Source of the DNA: Pararhizobium sp. IMCC21322
Lineage (GTDB): Bacteria; Pseudomonadota; Alphaproteobacteria; Rhizobiales; GCA-2746425
Assembly (NCBI RefSeq): GCF_030758295.1
Contig: NZ_CP132335.1
Location: 906,412 to 970,411, forward strand
Direction of reading: 5' to 3'
Length of the DNA: 64,000 nt
Below the pieces are notes generated by a model that saw nothing but the letters and a program-made list of their open reading frames with translations, searched no databases and was not told the DNA's origin. The translations under genes were made by a program, and so were the position numbers. Positions 18,392 through 26,934 of this stretch are shown piece by piece. Every line of letters starts with the position of its first letter. The stretch's first letter is position 1.

Positions 18392-18945
18392 AGCTGATCA
18401 GCTCTTCCCGGCTTGCCGATAATGGCAGCCAGTTCGCCTTCCCAATCCAGCGTCGGGCTGCAACCGGGAGCCACCATGGCTTGCCCATGCGCAATCTGGT
18501 TGCGGGCCAGTCTCAGAAAGATGGTCGGGTAATCAGTCCCTGCCACCGGCGCTTCCCGTTCATGGTCCGCATAATTGAGGCCGACACAAAAAATGCCCTT
18601 TGGATCTGTCAGTGGCGGCAGCAGGTTGATGGCGTCCAGTGATACGGATTGAAGCTGATCCGCTGCTGATGCGATCTTCTGCACAGCGGCGTCACCGCCG
18701 GCAATCACTTCCATCATGGATGCGGGCATGCCGGTCAGAGTGGGATTAACAATCAGGACAGTGGTCAGATCTTCCTGCACCCATCCAAGGTGTTCGGGAG
18801 CGGAGCCAGAGGCTGGCGCAACGCCATTGCCCGAGCGATCAAAGCCCCTGCGATCGAAGCCCGTGCGATCAAATTGTGAAAACGAAACCAGTTTCATTGA
18901 ATAATTCTGCATAACGCAAACAGCCAAAGCAGACGGTTCACACAT
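18388..18945 (-). pseudogene. Fumarylacetoacetate hydrolase-family gene, 3' truncated
   Basis: The frame begins at an ATG at 18945 with an excellent AGGAGG five to ten bases upstream. It encodes the N-terminal part of an FAH-family hydrolase: KGIFCVGLNYADHEREA is the family's entry motif, and PTLDWEGELAAIIGKPGR includes the metal-binding Glu of 'E(G/A)EL'. It stops after ADQL, where about 120-140 residues with the remaining metal ligands should follow. The break falls exactly at the 3' end of the convergent LysR gene, suggesting a deletion. The missing part is nowhere in the window. The fold cannot be complete. Confidence 0.75.
18835..18873 (-). repeat. 15-base tandem repeat, about 2.6 copies
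   Basis: Three successive imperfect 15-base units, each beginning GCGATC(A/G)AA, encode FDRxG-FDRxG-FDR in the truncated FAH gene. The repeat keeps frame. FAH proteins do not normally carry it, so it looks like local slippage. Confidence 0.7.
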
Positions 18946-18984
18946 GCAAAGTCTCCTCCTGACTGCATTGTTCAAAACCATATG

Positions 18985-19028
18985 ATCGGTAAAAATTCTG
19001 TAAAGCATATTTTATCGATAAAAATTCT
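18985..19028. promoter_or_regulatory. Two 15-base direct repeats upstream of the GntR gene
   Basis: ATCGGTAAAAATTCT (18985-18999) and ATCGATAAAAATTCT (19014-19028) differ at one base and are 29 bases apart. They lie in the divergent region between the FAH remnant and the GntR gene. The repeated boxes may be binding sites for that regulator. Confidence 0.45.
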
Positions 19029-19149
19029 TGCCATTTTGTGTTACCCAATAAAGTAGGTGTGACAGGTAGAGCAGGGGTAGAGCAGGGAATGGGCACTAAT
19101 CCCAAGCCGATATGGCGTAGTCTGCGACACGTCTGTGTGATAAACGCAG

Positions 19150-19854
19150 GTGAAGAGCGGAATTGAAAAAGGTTGGTCGAACTTGAAGAGCGAGCGGACT
19201 CATACATCAAACGTGTATGAACAGATCAGAGCGGATATTATGAATGGCATGCTTCCGGCAGAGTCAAAGCTGAAGACCAGAAATCTGGCTGAGCGCTTTG
19301 ATGTTGGCCTGAGCCCCATTCGCGAGGCCCTCAGCCGGTTGTCGTCTGAGGGCTGGGTTGTACAAAGTGATCGCCGGGGCTTTTCTGTTGTATCCGCCAG
19401 CATTGAAGAATTATGGGATTTGAATCGCGCACGCTGCATGTTGAATGAAGCAGGGCTTCGTGAATCCATTGAATATGGCGATGCGGAATGGGAGGAAACT
19501 GTCCTCCTAAGCTGCATCCGCATCTCACGGCTGCAGCGCCCGGCAGATCTGCAAATCACCGCCGAAGCGGAGCATTGGAACAAATTGCACCGCGCCTTTC
19601 ACAGCAGCCTGGTCAGCGCCTGCCGATCAAAGCGGCTTGTTGAGTATTGCGAAAAACTATTCGACGAAATCGAGCGTTATCGGCGCATCGGTTTAACCTT
19701 GGGCAAGGCCTGCAACAATGTGGCCGATGAACACCGTGCAATAGCCGATGCAGCCGTTGCCCGTGATCCGGAACTGGCTGTCAGCCTGTTGAACAAACAC
19801 TTCACAACGACCGTAGAGCAGGTGGATCAGGCAATCCAAAAGTCTGACACATGA
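19150..19854 (+). CDS. GntR-family regulator (FadR/FCD subfamily)
   Basis: A 234-residue regulator. The wHTH spans about residues 20-80 (LKTRNLAERFDVGLSPIREA, then LSRLSSEGWV). An all-helical FCD ligand domain follows, with its metal/ligand positions in EAEHWNKLHRAFHSSLVSAC and DEHRAIADAAVARDPE. It starts with GTG at 19150; a TTG a few codons downstream is possible. Its 3' end overlaps the HbpS-like gene by four bases, so it probably controls the short operon it heads. Confidence 0.88.
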   Translation: MKSGIEKGWSNLKSERTHTSNVYEQIRADIMNGMLPAESKLKTRNLAERFDVGLSPIREALSRLSSEGWVVQSDRRGFSVVSASIEELWDLNRARCMLNEAGLRESIEYGDAEWEETVLLSCIRISRLQRPADLQITAEAEHWNKLHRAFHSSLVSACRSKRLVEYCEKLFDEIERYRRIGLTLGKACNNVADEHRAIADAAVARDPELAVSLLNKHFTTTVEQVDQAIQKSDT

Positions 19855-20311
19855 AAGTGAAACGCAGCCTTTCCCTCGCCGCCGACAGCGCCATTGTTGA
19901 TGGTGCTTTGGCTACCGCCCGGCAACAGGATTTTGATCCCCTGACCGTTGTTGTGCTGGACAGTGGCGGCATTCCGATAGCCTTCAAAAGCGAAGATGGC
20001 TGTGGCATTCTGCGCTACAATATAGCTCTTGGCAAAGCCTATGGTCCTTTGGGCATGGGAACATCCAGCCGAGATCTTGGGGACCGTATGGTCGCGCGGC
20101 CAAATTTCTCAAATGCCCTGAGCGCCGCATCTGATGGCCGCTTTATTCCGGTTCCCGGTGGGGTGCTGATTATGGATGAAGACGGTGCTGCCGTCGGGTC
20201 TGTGGGCATCAGCGGAGATATTTCCGCAAGGATGAGTTTTGCGCAATTCATGCCATCCGTGACGCTGGTTTTACGCCCGAACCCGCCAAGGTGGATGAAA
20301 GCCTGGCCTGA
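19851..20311 (+). pseudogene. HbpS/GlcG-family (DUF336) heme-degrading-domain protein, frameshifted
   Basis: The first 126 codons match the HbpS/GlcG family: LTVVVLDSGGIPIAFKSEDG, then FIPVPGGVLIMDEDGAAVGS and VGISGDIS. After Ala-Arg at about 20228-20231 the frame leaves the family. In the next frame the expected ending reappears (DEFCAIHAIRDAGFTPEP, then AKVDESLA) and stops at 20311, just ahead of the next gene's ribosome binding site. One missing base explains this. As read, the product is 159 residues with an unrelated 33-residue tail ending at 20330. It could be a true mutation or a sequencing error. Confidence 0.75.
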
Positions 20312-20326
20312 TAGGGGAGCAGTTTT

Positions 20327-21007
20327 ATGAAGACAGTCATTATCACGGGTGCCAATCGCGGCCTCGGCCTTGAATTCGCGCGGCAATATTCAAAAGACGA
20401 TTGGAACGTGATTGCGACCTGCCGCGATTTGGATAAAGCCGGTGATTTGCGCGGGCTCAATGTAAAAATCATGCAGCTTGATGTCGCTGACCCTTCCTCC
20501 TGCAAAGCCTTTACCCGCCAGCTGGAGGGTCAAAAAGTTGATCTGCTGATCAACAATGCAGGCATTATGGGTGATAATACAAAAACCGCCCTTGATGCTG
20601 ATCGGTCTGAATGGACTGACGCCTTTAACATCAATGTTCTTGCGCCTGCTCTGCTGACAAATTTATTGGTGCCGAATTTGAAACTGTCTGACAATCCTGT
20701 GGGTGCCACTTTGGGCAGCCAGGCTGGCACCTTCAGCAATATGGTTGCCGCCCGTAACTGTGTTTACGCATCGACCAAAGCGGCGGCGCATGCGGTGACA
20801 ATTTCGCTCGGGCTCGCGCTCAAGGAACAGGGCATCACCTACATTTCCCTGAGACCCGGCCCGACAAAGACAGACATGCTGCCCGTCGGGGCCAAGTATG
20901 AAGCCGATGATTCCGTACGCAAAATGCGCAAGGTGCTCGCAACGGTAACAGCTGAAAACGCGGGCAAGTTCATGGACAGAACCGGCGAAGAAATTCCGCT
21001 GTCTTAG
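20327..21007 (+). CDS. SDR oxidoreductase (CsgA/sniffer-like)
   Basis: A 226-residue SDR of the short 'C-factor/sniffer' type. It has ITGANRGLGLEFARQYS at the N-terminus, LINNAGIMGDN, Ser within LGSQAGTF, and YASTKAAAHAVTISL as the Tyr-Lys pair. These reduce carbonyls with NAD(P)H. AGGGGAGC lies seven bases before the ATG. It is the third gene of the GntR - HbpS-like - SDR unit. Confidence 0.85.
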   Translation: MKTVIITGANRGLGLEFARQYSKDDWNVIATCRDLDKAGDLRGLNVKIMQLDVADPSSCKAFTRQLEGQKVDLLINNAGIMGDNTKTALDADRSEWTDAFNINVLAPALLTNLLVPNLKLSDNPVGATLGSQAGTFSNMVAARNCVYASTKAAAHAVTISLGLALKEQGITYISLRPGPTKTDMLPVGAKYEADDSVRKMRKVLATVTAENAGKFMDRTGEEIPLS

Positions 21008-21022
21008 GGCAACAGTAACGGT

Positions 21023-21316
21023 CTATTTACTGTCTGAAATACATCTTTGGATCTGCTGTTGGACGTCTGTAAAAGACATGGCCGGAGCCAGTCGATCATC
21101 CGCAAACTGATTCCCAGGGGCCTCTTTGAATGGCCCATGACCATTGCCGTGGAAGGGGTGCTTTCCATTTTGCGGATCAATAATCATGTAATTCGGCGCA
21201 ACGCCGTCGCCGGTAAGCCCGAAGCGGATGGAGGCTAGTTTGCCTCCATGCTTCACCATATTACCGAGAGCTTTCCTGAAATAGTCAGATTTTTTTACTT
21301 CTTCATGAGGATACAT
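21023..21316 (-). CDS. Hypothetical protein, 97 residues
   Basis: I do not recognise this protein. The start at 21316 (MYPHEEVKKSDYFRKALG) has GGAG six bases upstream; the ATG four codons earlier has no such signal. The sequence contains SIRFGLTGDGVAPNYMIIDP and a His/Gly-rich patch (HPFHGNGHGPFKE). There is no signal peptide or membrane helix. It sits in a more AT-rich patch with the next hypothetical gene. Confidence 0.5.
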   Translation of the reverse strand: MYPHEEVKKSDYFRKALGNMVKHGGKLASIRFGLTGDGVAPNYMIIDPQNGKHPFHGNGHGPFKEAPGNQFADDRLAPAMSFTDVQQQIQRCISDSK

Positions 21317-21386
21317 TGCGATCTCCATATGGTTTTCAAATAAATTTCAAATAATATAGGCTTCGGGAGCTGATCTTAGAAGAAGC

Positions 21387-21884
21387 TCAAAGCTTGATAG
21401 CGATTTCAATCTGCCGCACAGACACCTGATACAATTCGGCTATTCTCTCGCGATATTTACCAACGATAGCCGATTTGTCCGTTGCTTTTGTTGCAGATAA
21501 TTGCCTTGGAGGAACTGATCGGAATTTCAGCTTGGACACATCCACACCTAGCGTCTCAAAATCTGTGAACCAAACGGGATTCTGTGACTTGCCCCATGCA
21601 TCAGCGATATTGACCTCAGCATACTCGGAAATATCAATCTGAATTCTGGGCCTTCCATTGGCAGCCGTCTCATCGACTTCTCTTACACCAGAGATACGTC
21701 CGATCAGGAATACCGCACCATGTTCAACATCATGTGGCGCAGACGGGTGCTTGAAATTTCGTACCAGCACTACATACGGGTATTCTTGCACGCGCTCAGC
21801 TTTTGCAACCCAGCTGCGCGATCCGCCCTGCTTCAGTATTAATTCGCGTGGCTCGAATGTCAGCAGTGCGATAGCTTGTGTCAT
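21387..21884 (-). CDS. Hypothetical protein, 165 residues
   Basis: Not recognised. AAGGAA six bases before the ATG at 21884 (MTQAIALLTF) decides the start. The chain has a beta-rich first half (YPYVVLVRNFKHPSAPHDVE, then GAVFLIGRISGVREV) and a helical C-terminus (VGKYRERIAELYQVSVRQIE), which could be a small DNA-binding or dimerisation helix pair. Codon use is more AT-rich than in flanking operons. Two palindromes directly upstream suggest it is regulated. Confidence 0.6.
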   Translation of the reverse strand: MTQAIALLTFEPRELILKQGGSRSWVAKAERVQEYPYVVLVRNFKHPSAPHDVEHGAVFLIGRISGVREVDETAANGRPRIQIDISEYAEVNIADAWGKSQNPVWFTDFETLGVDVSKLKFRSVPPRQLSATKATDKSAIVGKYRERIAELYQVSVRQIEIAIKL

Positions 21885-21917
21885 ATCATGTTCCTTTTTG
21901 GTTTTGGAACATGTCAT

Positions 21918-21956
21918 ATACTAGTATCGCCACGCTCAGTCAACATGTATAATACA
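21918..21956. promoter_or_regulatory. Paired palindromes upstream of a hypothetical gene
   Basis: ATACTAGTAT (21918-21927) and TGTATAATACA (21946-21956) are perfect palindromes 18 bases apart in the AT-rich region 34-72 bases upstream of the 165-residue gene. They look like operator sites. The second resembles the half-sites of the catabolic-regulon motif found at 29-39 kb but lacks its spacing. Confidence 0.35.
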
Positions 21957-22107
21957 AGTATATGGATATATATTGTTTTTAAGCTTTGCCGTTGAGGCCT
22001 TGGCTTTTATGATTCTCTCTGTTTTTGGTTTTGCGCCCACCAGAGTCCTGTCCCGATCACCAGATCAATTCAATGGCCTCGCAATGTCCAATACAATGAC
22101 TGCGGTC

Positions 22108-22833
22108 TCACGCCGTTTCACCGCTTTCCCGCTTCGGCAATTGCTGCAGATAATCCGCTACGTCATCCACCGGAATGACATCGGCATATTTGCAATTGAG
22201 ATCGAACAGATTCATGGCGTGGCTGGCTTCAAACCGGTCAAAGGCGGTTTCTTCCGGAATCACCACTTTGAAATTGAACGAATAGGCATCCACACTTGTC
22301 GCCCGCAAACAGCCTGATGTGGTGCAGCCGGTCATGATCAGCGTGTCAACATCCAGAAAATTCAGATGGCTCATGAAGAGTGTGCCGAAAAAGGCCGAGG
22401 GCTTGCGCTTGCCGATCAGAATATCCTGCGGCTCCGGCTTCAAAGACGCAACTGTCTGGGTGGCATGGGCGCCTTCCTGACTGGTTTTTTCGCTGCCTCG
22501 ATGATTTTTACCTACCTGCACACCGCTGTCGATCATATCCGGGCGGCGTTCTGACTGGGTATAGAACACTGGCAGGTTTTTTGCCCGTGCCAACTTCAAC
22601 AGCCGTTCAATATGCGGAACAGCCTTCCAGCCTGCCTCGCCACAATGGGTGCGGTATTGTTTCAGGCCCTCTTCATGCGCCTCGCCAGGTTCATTGCCGC
22701 AGAAATTGTATTGCACATCGATAATGAACAGAGCTGGCCGTGTGCCAAAACCACCGCGTTTGCCATAGCCCGCAAGCTGGTAAATCCGCTTGTCTTTATC
22801 GGTCAGAAACTTGTCCCAAACCCGTTCTGTCAT
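22108..22833 (-). CDS. Isochorismatase-family amidase (N-carbamoylsarcosine/maleamate amidase-like)
   Basis: A 241-residue cysteine hydrolase of the isochorismatase superfamily. Asp is in PALFIIDVQYNF, Lys in LIGKRKPSAFFGT, and the nucleophile Cys in LIMTGCTTSGCLRATSVDA. The N-terminal ERVWDKFLTDKDKRIYQLAG extension resembles N-carbamoylsarcosine amidase and maleamate amidase. It would release ammonia from a terminal amide or carbamoyl group. The ATG at 22833 has AAAGGA upstream. It is the last gene of a five-gene operon, eleven bases after the cyclic amidohydrolase, whose ring-opened product it may take. Confidence 0.88.
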   Translation of the reverse strand: MTERVWDKFLTDKDKRIYQLAGYGKRGGFGTRPALFIIDVQYNFCGNEPGEAHEEGLKQYRTHCGEAGWKAVPHIERLLKLARAKNLPVFYTQSERRPDMIDSGVQVGKNHRGSEKTSQEGAHATQTVASLKPEPQDILIGKRKPSAFFGTLFMSHLNFLDVDTLIMTGCTTSGCLRATSVDAYSFNFKVVIPEETAFDRFEASHAMNLFDLNCKYADVIPVDDVADYLQQLPKRESGETA

Positions 22834-22844
22834 GTCTTGTCCTT

Positions 22845-24203
22845 TCAGCACGCGCGGTGCAGATATTGTCCATGGGGTGACGACGCAGTGACCAGATTGC
22901 CGTTCTCGGCAATAATCTGTCCCCGCAATATTGTATGCGTGACCGCACCCCGGCACCGTTTGCCTTCATAGGCCGAATAGTCAGAAAAGGAAGGCGATTG
23001 CGCGACGTCAATCAAAGTTTCCTTAGCCGGGTCAATAATGGCAAAATCGGCATCATAGCCTGGCGCAATCGAGCCCTTGTTTGGCAGGCTGTAGAGCGCG
23101 GCCACATTGCGGCTGGTCGCTTCTGCCAGTCGTTCCAAAGGAATATCCCGTTTGTGAAAACCTTCTTCCAGCAGCACTGGAAGGATTTGGCCAACGCCTG
23201 GAAAACCGGCACTGGCCTGCCAGATATCCGGCCCTTTGGTGGACCGTTTTCGCGGCACATGATCGGAACCAATGGTGGAAATATCGCCGGCTGCGACGCC
23301 TTCCCACAAGCCATCAATATCGGCCTGCGACCGCAGCGGCGGATTGACTTTTCCAATGGCTCCCAGATCAGAATCATGGGGCAGGGTGAGGTAGTGAATG
23401 CAGGTTTCTACATGAATGGGCGGCCGGTTGCGGTGACGCATACGGCGCACCAGATCAAGGCTCTCGACTGTCGACATGTGAACTATATTCACCGGGCAAT
23501 TGGCTTTCTCGCCAAAGAACGCAACGCGAAATACATTTTCTGTCTCCAGAAAACCCGGAGATTGCTCATCCCAGACTTTCAGATCATCGCGCCCGGATGC
23601 TTTGAGCGGGGCGCGAAAAAACGGAATGACCTCGGTGTTTTCACAATGCACACCCACCACGCCGCCCTTGACCTTTGATCCCGCATCAAGCGCTGCAAAC
23701 AGCAGATGATCATCCACTTCGGTAAAGCCCTTGGCCGCGCCGGTCGCGCCCTTGTACATGAGATAGACTTTGATAGAGGTTACGCCATGGGTTTTGGTGG
23801 CCGCAGCCAGTTCCGCTACATGTGCCTGCGATGTAATGCCGAAATGAAATCCGAAATCGATAACACTGCGCGTGAGGGCTTCGTCGCGCCAATCCGCTGC
23901 TGATTGCATCAATTCCTGGCTGCGCCAGAAACTCATCAGGCCGGTCACACCGCCCAAAGCAGCAGCCTGTGTTTCACTCGCCCAGTCATTCTCCTTGTCG
24001 CCAAAGCCGATATGGGTATGCGGGTCGATCAGGCCGGGAAATATCCATTTGTCCCGGCAGTCTATCACCCGCAGTGAATCCGGACGTTGATCTGCAGCCA
24101 GTATGGCCGCAATCTTACCGTCCTTGATGCCAATCGTGCCGGATCGGATCCCTTCTCCGGGGAAGATGATGCTGCCGTTCAAAAGACACAGATCAAAGCT
24201 CAT
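22845..24203 (-). CDS. Dihydroorotase/hydantoinase-family cyclic amidohydrolase
   Basis: A 452-residue metal-dependent amidohydrolase. The HxH motif is in GLIDPHTHIGFGDKE and the candidate carboxylated Lys in SIKVYLMYKG. His ligands follow in GVHCENTEV and IVHMSTVES, and the catalytic Asp is in TIGSDHVPRK. This is the full set for D-hydantoinase, dihydropyrimidinase and allantoinase. It opens a cyclic amide or imide. The start lies within a four-base overlap with the aconitase-family gene (24200-24203), so the two are coupled. The substrate is not readable. Confidence 0.92.
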   Translation of the reverse strand: MSFDLCLLNGSIIFPGEGIRSGTIGIKDGKIAAILAADQRPDSLRVIDCRDKWIFPGLIDPHTHIGFGDKENDWASETQAAALGGVTGLMSFWRSQELMQSAADWRDEALTRSVIDFGFHFGITSQAHVAELAAATKTHGVTSIKVYLMYKGATGAAKGFTEVDDHLLFAALDAGSKVKGGVVGVHCENTEVIPFFRAPLKASGRDDLKVWDEQSPGFLETENVFRVAFFGEKANCPVNIVHMSTVESLDLVRRMRHRNRPPIHVETCIHYLTLPHDSDLGAIGKVNPPLRSQADIDGLWEGVAAGDISTIGSDHVPRKRSTKGPDIWQASAGFPGVGQILPVLLEEGFHKRDIPLERLAEATSRNVAALYSLPNKGSIAPGYDADFAIIDPAKETLIDVAQSPSFSDYSAYEGKRCRGAVTHTILRGQIIAENGNLVTASSPHGQYLHRAC

Positions 24204-26920
24204 TCGGTCATCTCCTTGATGCGGTTCTTGCCCTTGGCATTGGCAATAAGAGATTGAAAAATTCCGCCCTGCCGCAGCAATTCCGTTTCCTGCATGCCGC
24301 TGACATCCAGCTGTGCGTCAAAGACAGTGTCTTTGCCTGATGCATCTTTTGCCGTGACGACGACGGACTGACCGCCTTCCAAAGCCTGGCTCAAACCGGC
24401 AAAACTGAAGGTTTCAAACCCGGTAAGCCCAAGACTGTCGATAGATTGACCCTCAACAAACACCAGCGGAATGATACCCATCCCGATCAGATTGGCCCGG
24501 TGAATGCGTTCAAAGGACTGTGCCAGCACAAGCCGAACGCCCAGAAGTTTTGGTCCCTTCGCTGCCCAGTCCCGGCTCGATCCCATGCCGTAATCACGTC
24601 CAGCCAACACAATGGGGTTTTTGTGATTGTCCGTCAGCCATTGGGCCGCATCGAAAATCGGCAGGACATCGCCATCCGATGTGAGTCGGGTAAATCCGCC
24701 TTCAACGCCCGGCACAAGCCGGTTTTTCATACGCTGATTGCCAAACGTAATGCGCGTCATGAAGTCATGATTGCCGCGCCGCTGCGTGACGGCGTTAAAG
24801 TCGGATGGCGCAACGCCGCTATCCATCAAATAGCGCCCGGCCAGACTGTCGCTCAGAATTTCACCACTGGGGGTCACATGATCTGTGGTGAGAGAGTCCC
24901 CGGCCATGACCAGCACCCGTGCGTTCGATAATTCATCGGGCAGATCTGTGGCTGGCAAATCAAAGAACGGTGGCCGTTTGATATAGCTGGAGTGCGTATC
25001 CCAGGCGAATTGCTGGCCAGATGGGCTTTCCAGATCGCGCCACAGCTTTGACCCCTGATAGAGGCTGGCATAGCTGGCATTGAACCGCGCTGGCGTTTGG
25101 CTGGTGCCGACCAAAGACAGAATTTCATCCCGGTCCGGCCAGATATCTTTCAAAAAGACCGGCCCGTTGTCGGGGTCAAACCCAAGCGGCTCAGCATCAA
25201 AGTCAATGTCGACCCTGCCTGCCAGTGCGAAGGCAACGATGAGGACGGGAGAGGCAAGGTAGCTTGCCCGGCAGCTTTTATGTATGCGCCCTTCAAAATT
25301 GCGGTTCCCGGACAGCACAGCCGCCGCGACCAAATCCTGATCAGAGATGGCATCTGCAACCACGGGATTAATGGGGCCGGATTTCCCCGAACAGGTGGTG
25401 CAGCCATAGCCGACAATATGAAACCCAAGCTCCTGCAATGGGCCCATCAAATCGGCGTCCTGCAAATAGTCGCGCACCAGTTTCGAGCCCGGTGCCATGG
25501 AGGTTTTGACAAAGGCGGGAACGGTCAAGCCCAGACGCCTTGCATTGCGCGCGAGCAGACCAGCCCCGATCATCACAGTCGGGTTGGAGGTGTTGGTGCA
25601 GGAGGTTATTGCGGCGATGACAATGCTGCCATGGGTCAGCGTGTGGTCTTTGCCAGCAAGGGTAATGGTCGCTTTGTTCTCCAAAGCGTGCGGCGGCAGT
25701 CCAAATCCGCCATTCTGTGTATCGGTCGAGAGCGTTTCTCGGAAAGAGTGCGCAAGCGCATCCAACGCCACAAGATCCTGCGGTCTTTTCGGCCCCGAAA
25801 CGCTTGGCCGGATGGACGCCAGATCAATCTCAAGGATGTCCGAATAGTCAGCCTCTTCGTCCGCATCGGCAAACAGGCTGGATGCTTTGGCGTAGGCCTC
25901 GACCAGCGCGATGTGCTCTTTGCTTCGACCGGATTGTTGCAGATAATCAATCGTGTTGTTGTCAATTGGAAAGAAGCCAATGGTCGCACCATATTCCGGG
26001 GCCATATTGGCAATAGTCGCCCGGTCCGCGACGGACAGCGCCTCAAGTCCGCTGCCGAAAAACTCTACAAAGGCCCCCACCACACCATAGTCCCGCAACC
26101 GGTTGGTGATGGTCAAAACCAGATCGGTTGGCATGATGCCGGCCTGCAAGGCACCGGTCAGACGCACGCCAATGACACGCGGAATACGCACGCTATAGGC
26201 ATTGCCGAGCATGGCCATTTCACCATCAATGCCGCCAACACCCCAGCCCAGAAGGCCAATGGAGTTGATCATGGTCGTATGGGAATCGCAGCCAAGCACG
26301 AATTCCGGAAAGGCCAGAGGTTGCCCCGGTGCCTGGTCATCCAGAGCCACAAGACGGGCCAGCTTTTCCAGATGCACCTGATGGATAATGCCTGAGCCAG
26401 GCGGCACGATCGTCAGATTGTCAAACGCCGCTTCGGCCCATTTAAAAAATGCGTAGCGTTCCGCGTTGCGCTCCATCTCCTTTGCTTCATTCAGCGCAGG
26501 CGCATCAATGCGCCCGGAATGGTCGACGATCAGCGAATGATCAACAACAAGGGTAACAGGCACCACCGGTTCAATCAGTTCAGGTGCAAGACCCGATGCA
26601 GCCATCGCATCGCGCGCAGCAGCCAAATCCATCAATGCGGGCAGGCCGCTGCTATCTGGAAACAGAACCCGGTTGGCTTTCAGCGAGCAGATAATCTCGC
26701 CACTATCCGCCCCCAAATTCACCAATGCATCAATCTGCGTTGAAACATCGGCGCCTTTCAGCTGCTGGCGCAACAGATTTTCCAGCACAACCATCAGACA
26801 TTTGGGCAGGGGCCGCTTGCGCGCACGCAATACGCGCTGCAAATCCAGACAGGCGTGGGAGCGAGGGCCGGTTACATCAAACCGCTTAACCTTCAATCTG
26901 TCTGTATTCGCAGCAATCAT
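24200..26920 (-). CDS. acnA: Aconitase-family hydratase (AcnA type)
   Basis: A 906-residue AcnA/IRP-type enzyme. The [4Fe-4S] cysteines are in ITSCTNTSNPTVM and GCTTCSGKSGP. The C-terminal swivel domain has GRDYGMGSSRDWAAKGPKLL. Citric-acid-cycle AcnA usually reads GCTTCIGNSGPL, so this copy is divergent near the cluster. Its place between an ICL-like lyase and a cyclic amidohydrolase argues that it hydrates or isomerises an unsaturated di- or tricarboxylate of this pathway rather than being the housekeeping aconitase. That role is inferred from context. The RBS is weak. Confidence 0.88.
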   Translation of the reverse strand: MIAANTDRLKVKRFDVTGPRSHACLDLQRVLRARKRPLPKCLMVVLENLLRQQLKGADVSTQIDALVNLGADSGEIICSLKANRVLFPDSSGLPALMDLAAARDAMAASGLAPELIEPVVPVTLVVDHSLIVDHSGRIDAPALNEAKEMERNAERYAFFKWAEAAFDNLTIVPPGSGIIHQVHLEKLARLVALDDQAPGQPLAFPEFVLGCDSHTTMINSIGLLGWGVGGIDGEMAMLGNAYSVRIPRVIGVRLTGALQAGIMPTDLVLTITNRLRDYGVVGAFVEFFGSGLEALSVADRATIANMAPEYGATIGFFPIDNNTIDYLQQSGRSKEHIALVEAYAKASSLFADADEEADYSDILEIDLASIRPSVSGPKRPQDLVALDALAHSFRETLSTDTQNGGFGLPPHALENKATITLAGKDHTLTHGSIVIAAITSCTNTSNPTVMIGAGLLARNARRLGLTVPAFVKTSMAPGSKLVRDYLQDADLMGPLQELGFHIVGYGCTTCSGKSGPINPVVADAISDQDLVAAAVLSGNRNFEGRIHKSCRASYLASPVLIVAFALAGRVDIDFDAEPLGFDPDNGPVFLKDIWPDRDEILSLVGTSQTPARFNASYASLYQGSKLWRDLESPSGQQFAWDTHSSYIKRPPFFDLPATDLPDELSNARVLVMAGDSLTTDHVTPSGEILSDSLAGRYLMDSGVAPSDFNAVTQRRGNHDFMTRITFGNQRMKNRLVPGVEGGFTRLTSDGDVLPIFDAAQWLTDNHKNPIVLAGRDYGMGSSRDWAAKGPKLLGVRLVLAQSFERIHRANLIGMGIIPLVFVEGQSIDSLGLTGFETFSFAGLSQALEGGQSVVVTAKDASGKDTVFDAQLDVSGMQETELLRQGGIFQSLIANAKGKNRIKEMTE

Positions 26921-26934
26921 CGACAGGGCTCGTT

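Noticed and set aside
24200-26920. Reading the aconitase simply as the TCA-cycle enzyme
   Set aside because: It overlaps the amidohydrolase gene by four bases inside a catabolic operon and has a divergent cluster motif. A housekeeping role is not excluded but is not the simplest reading.
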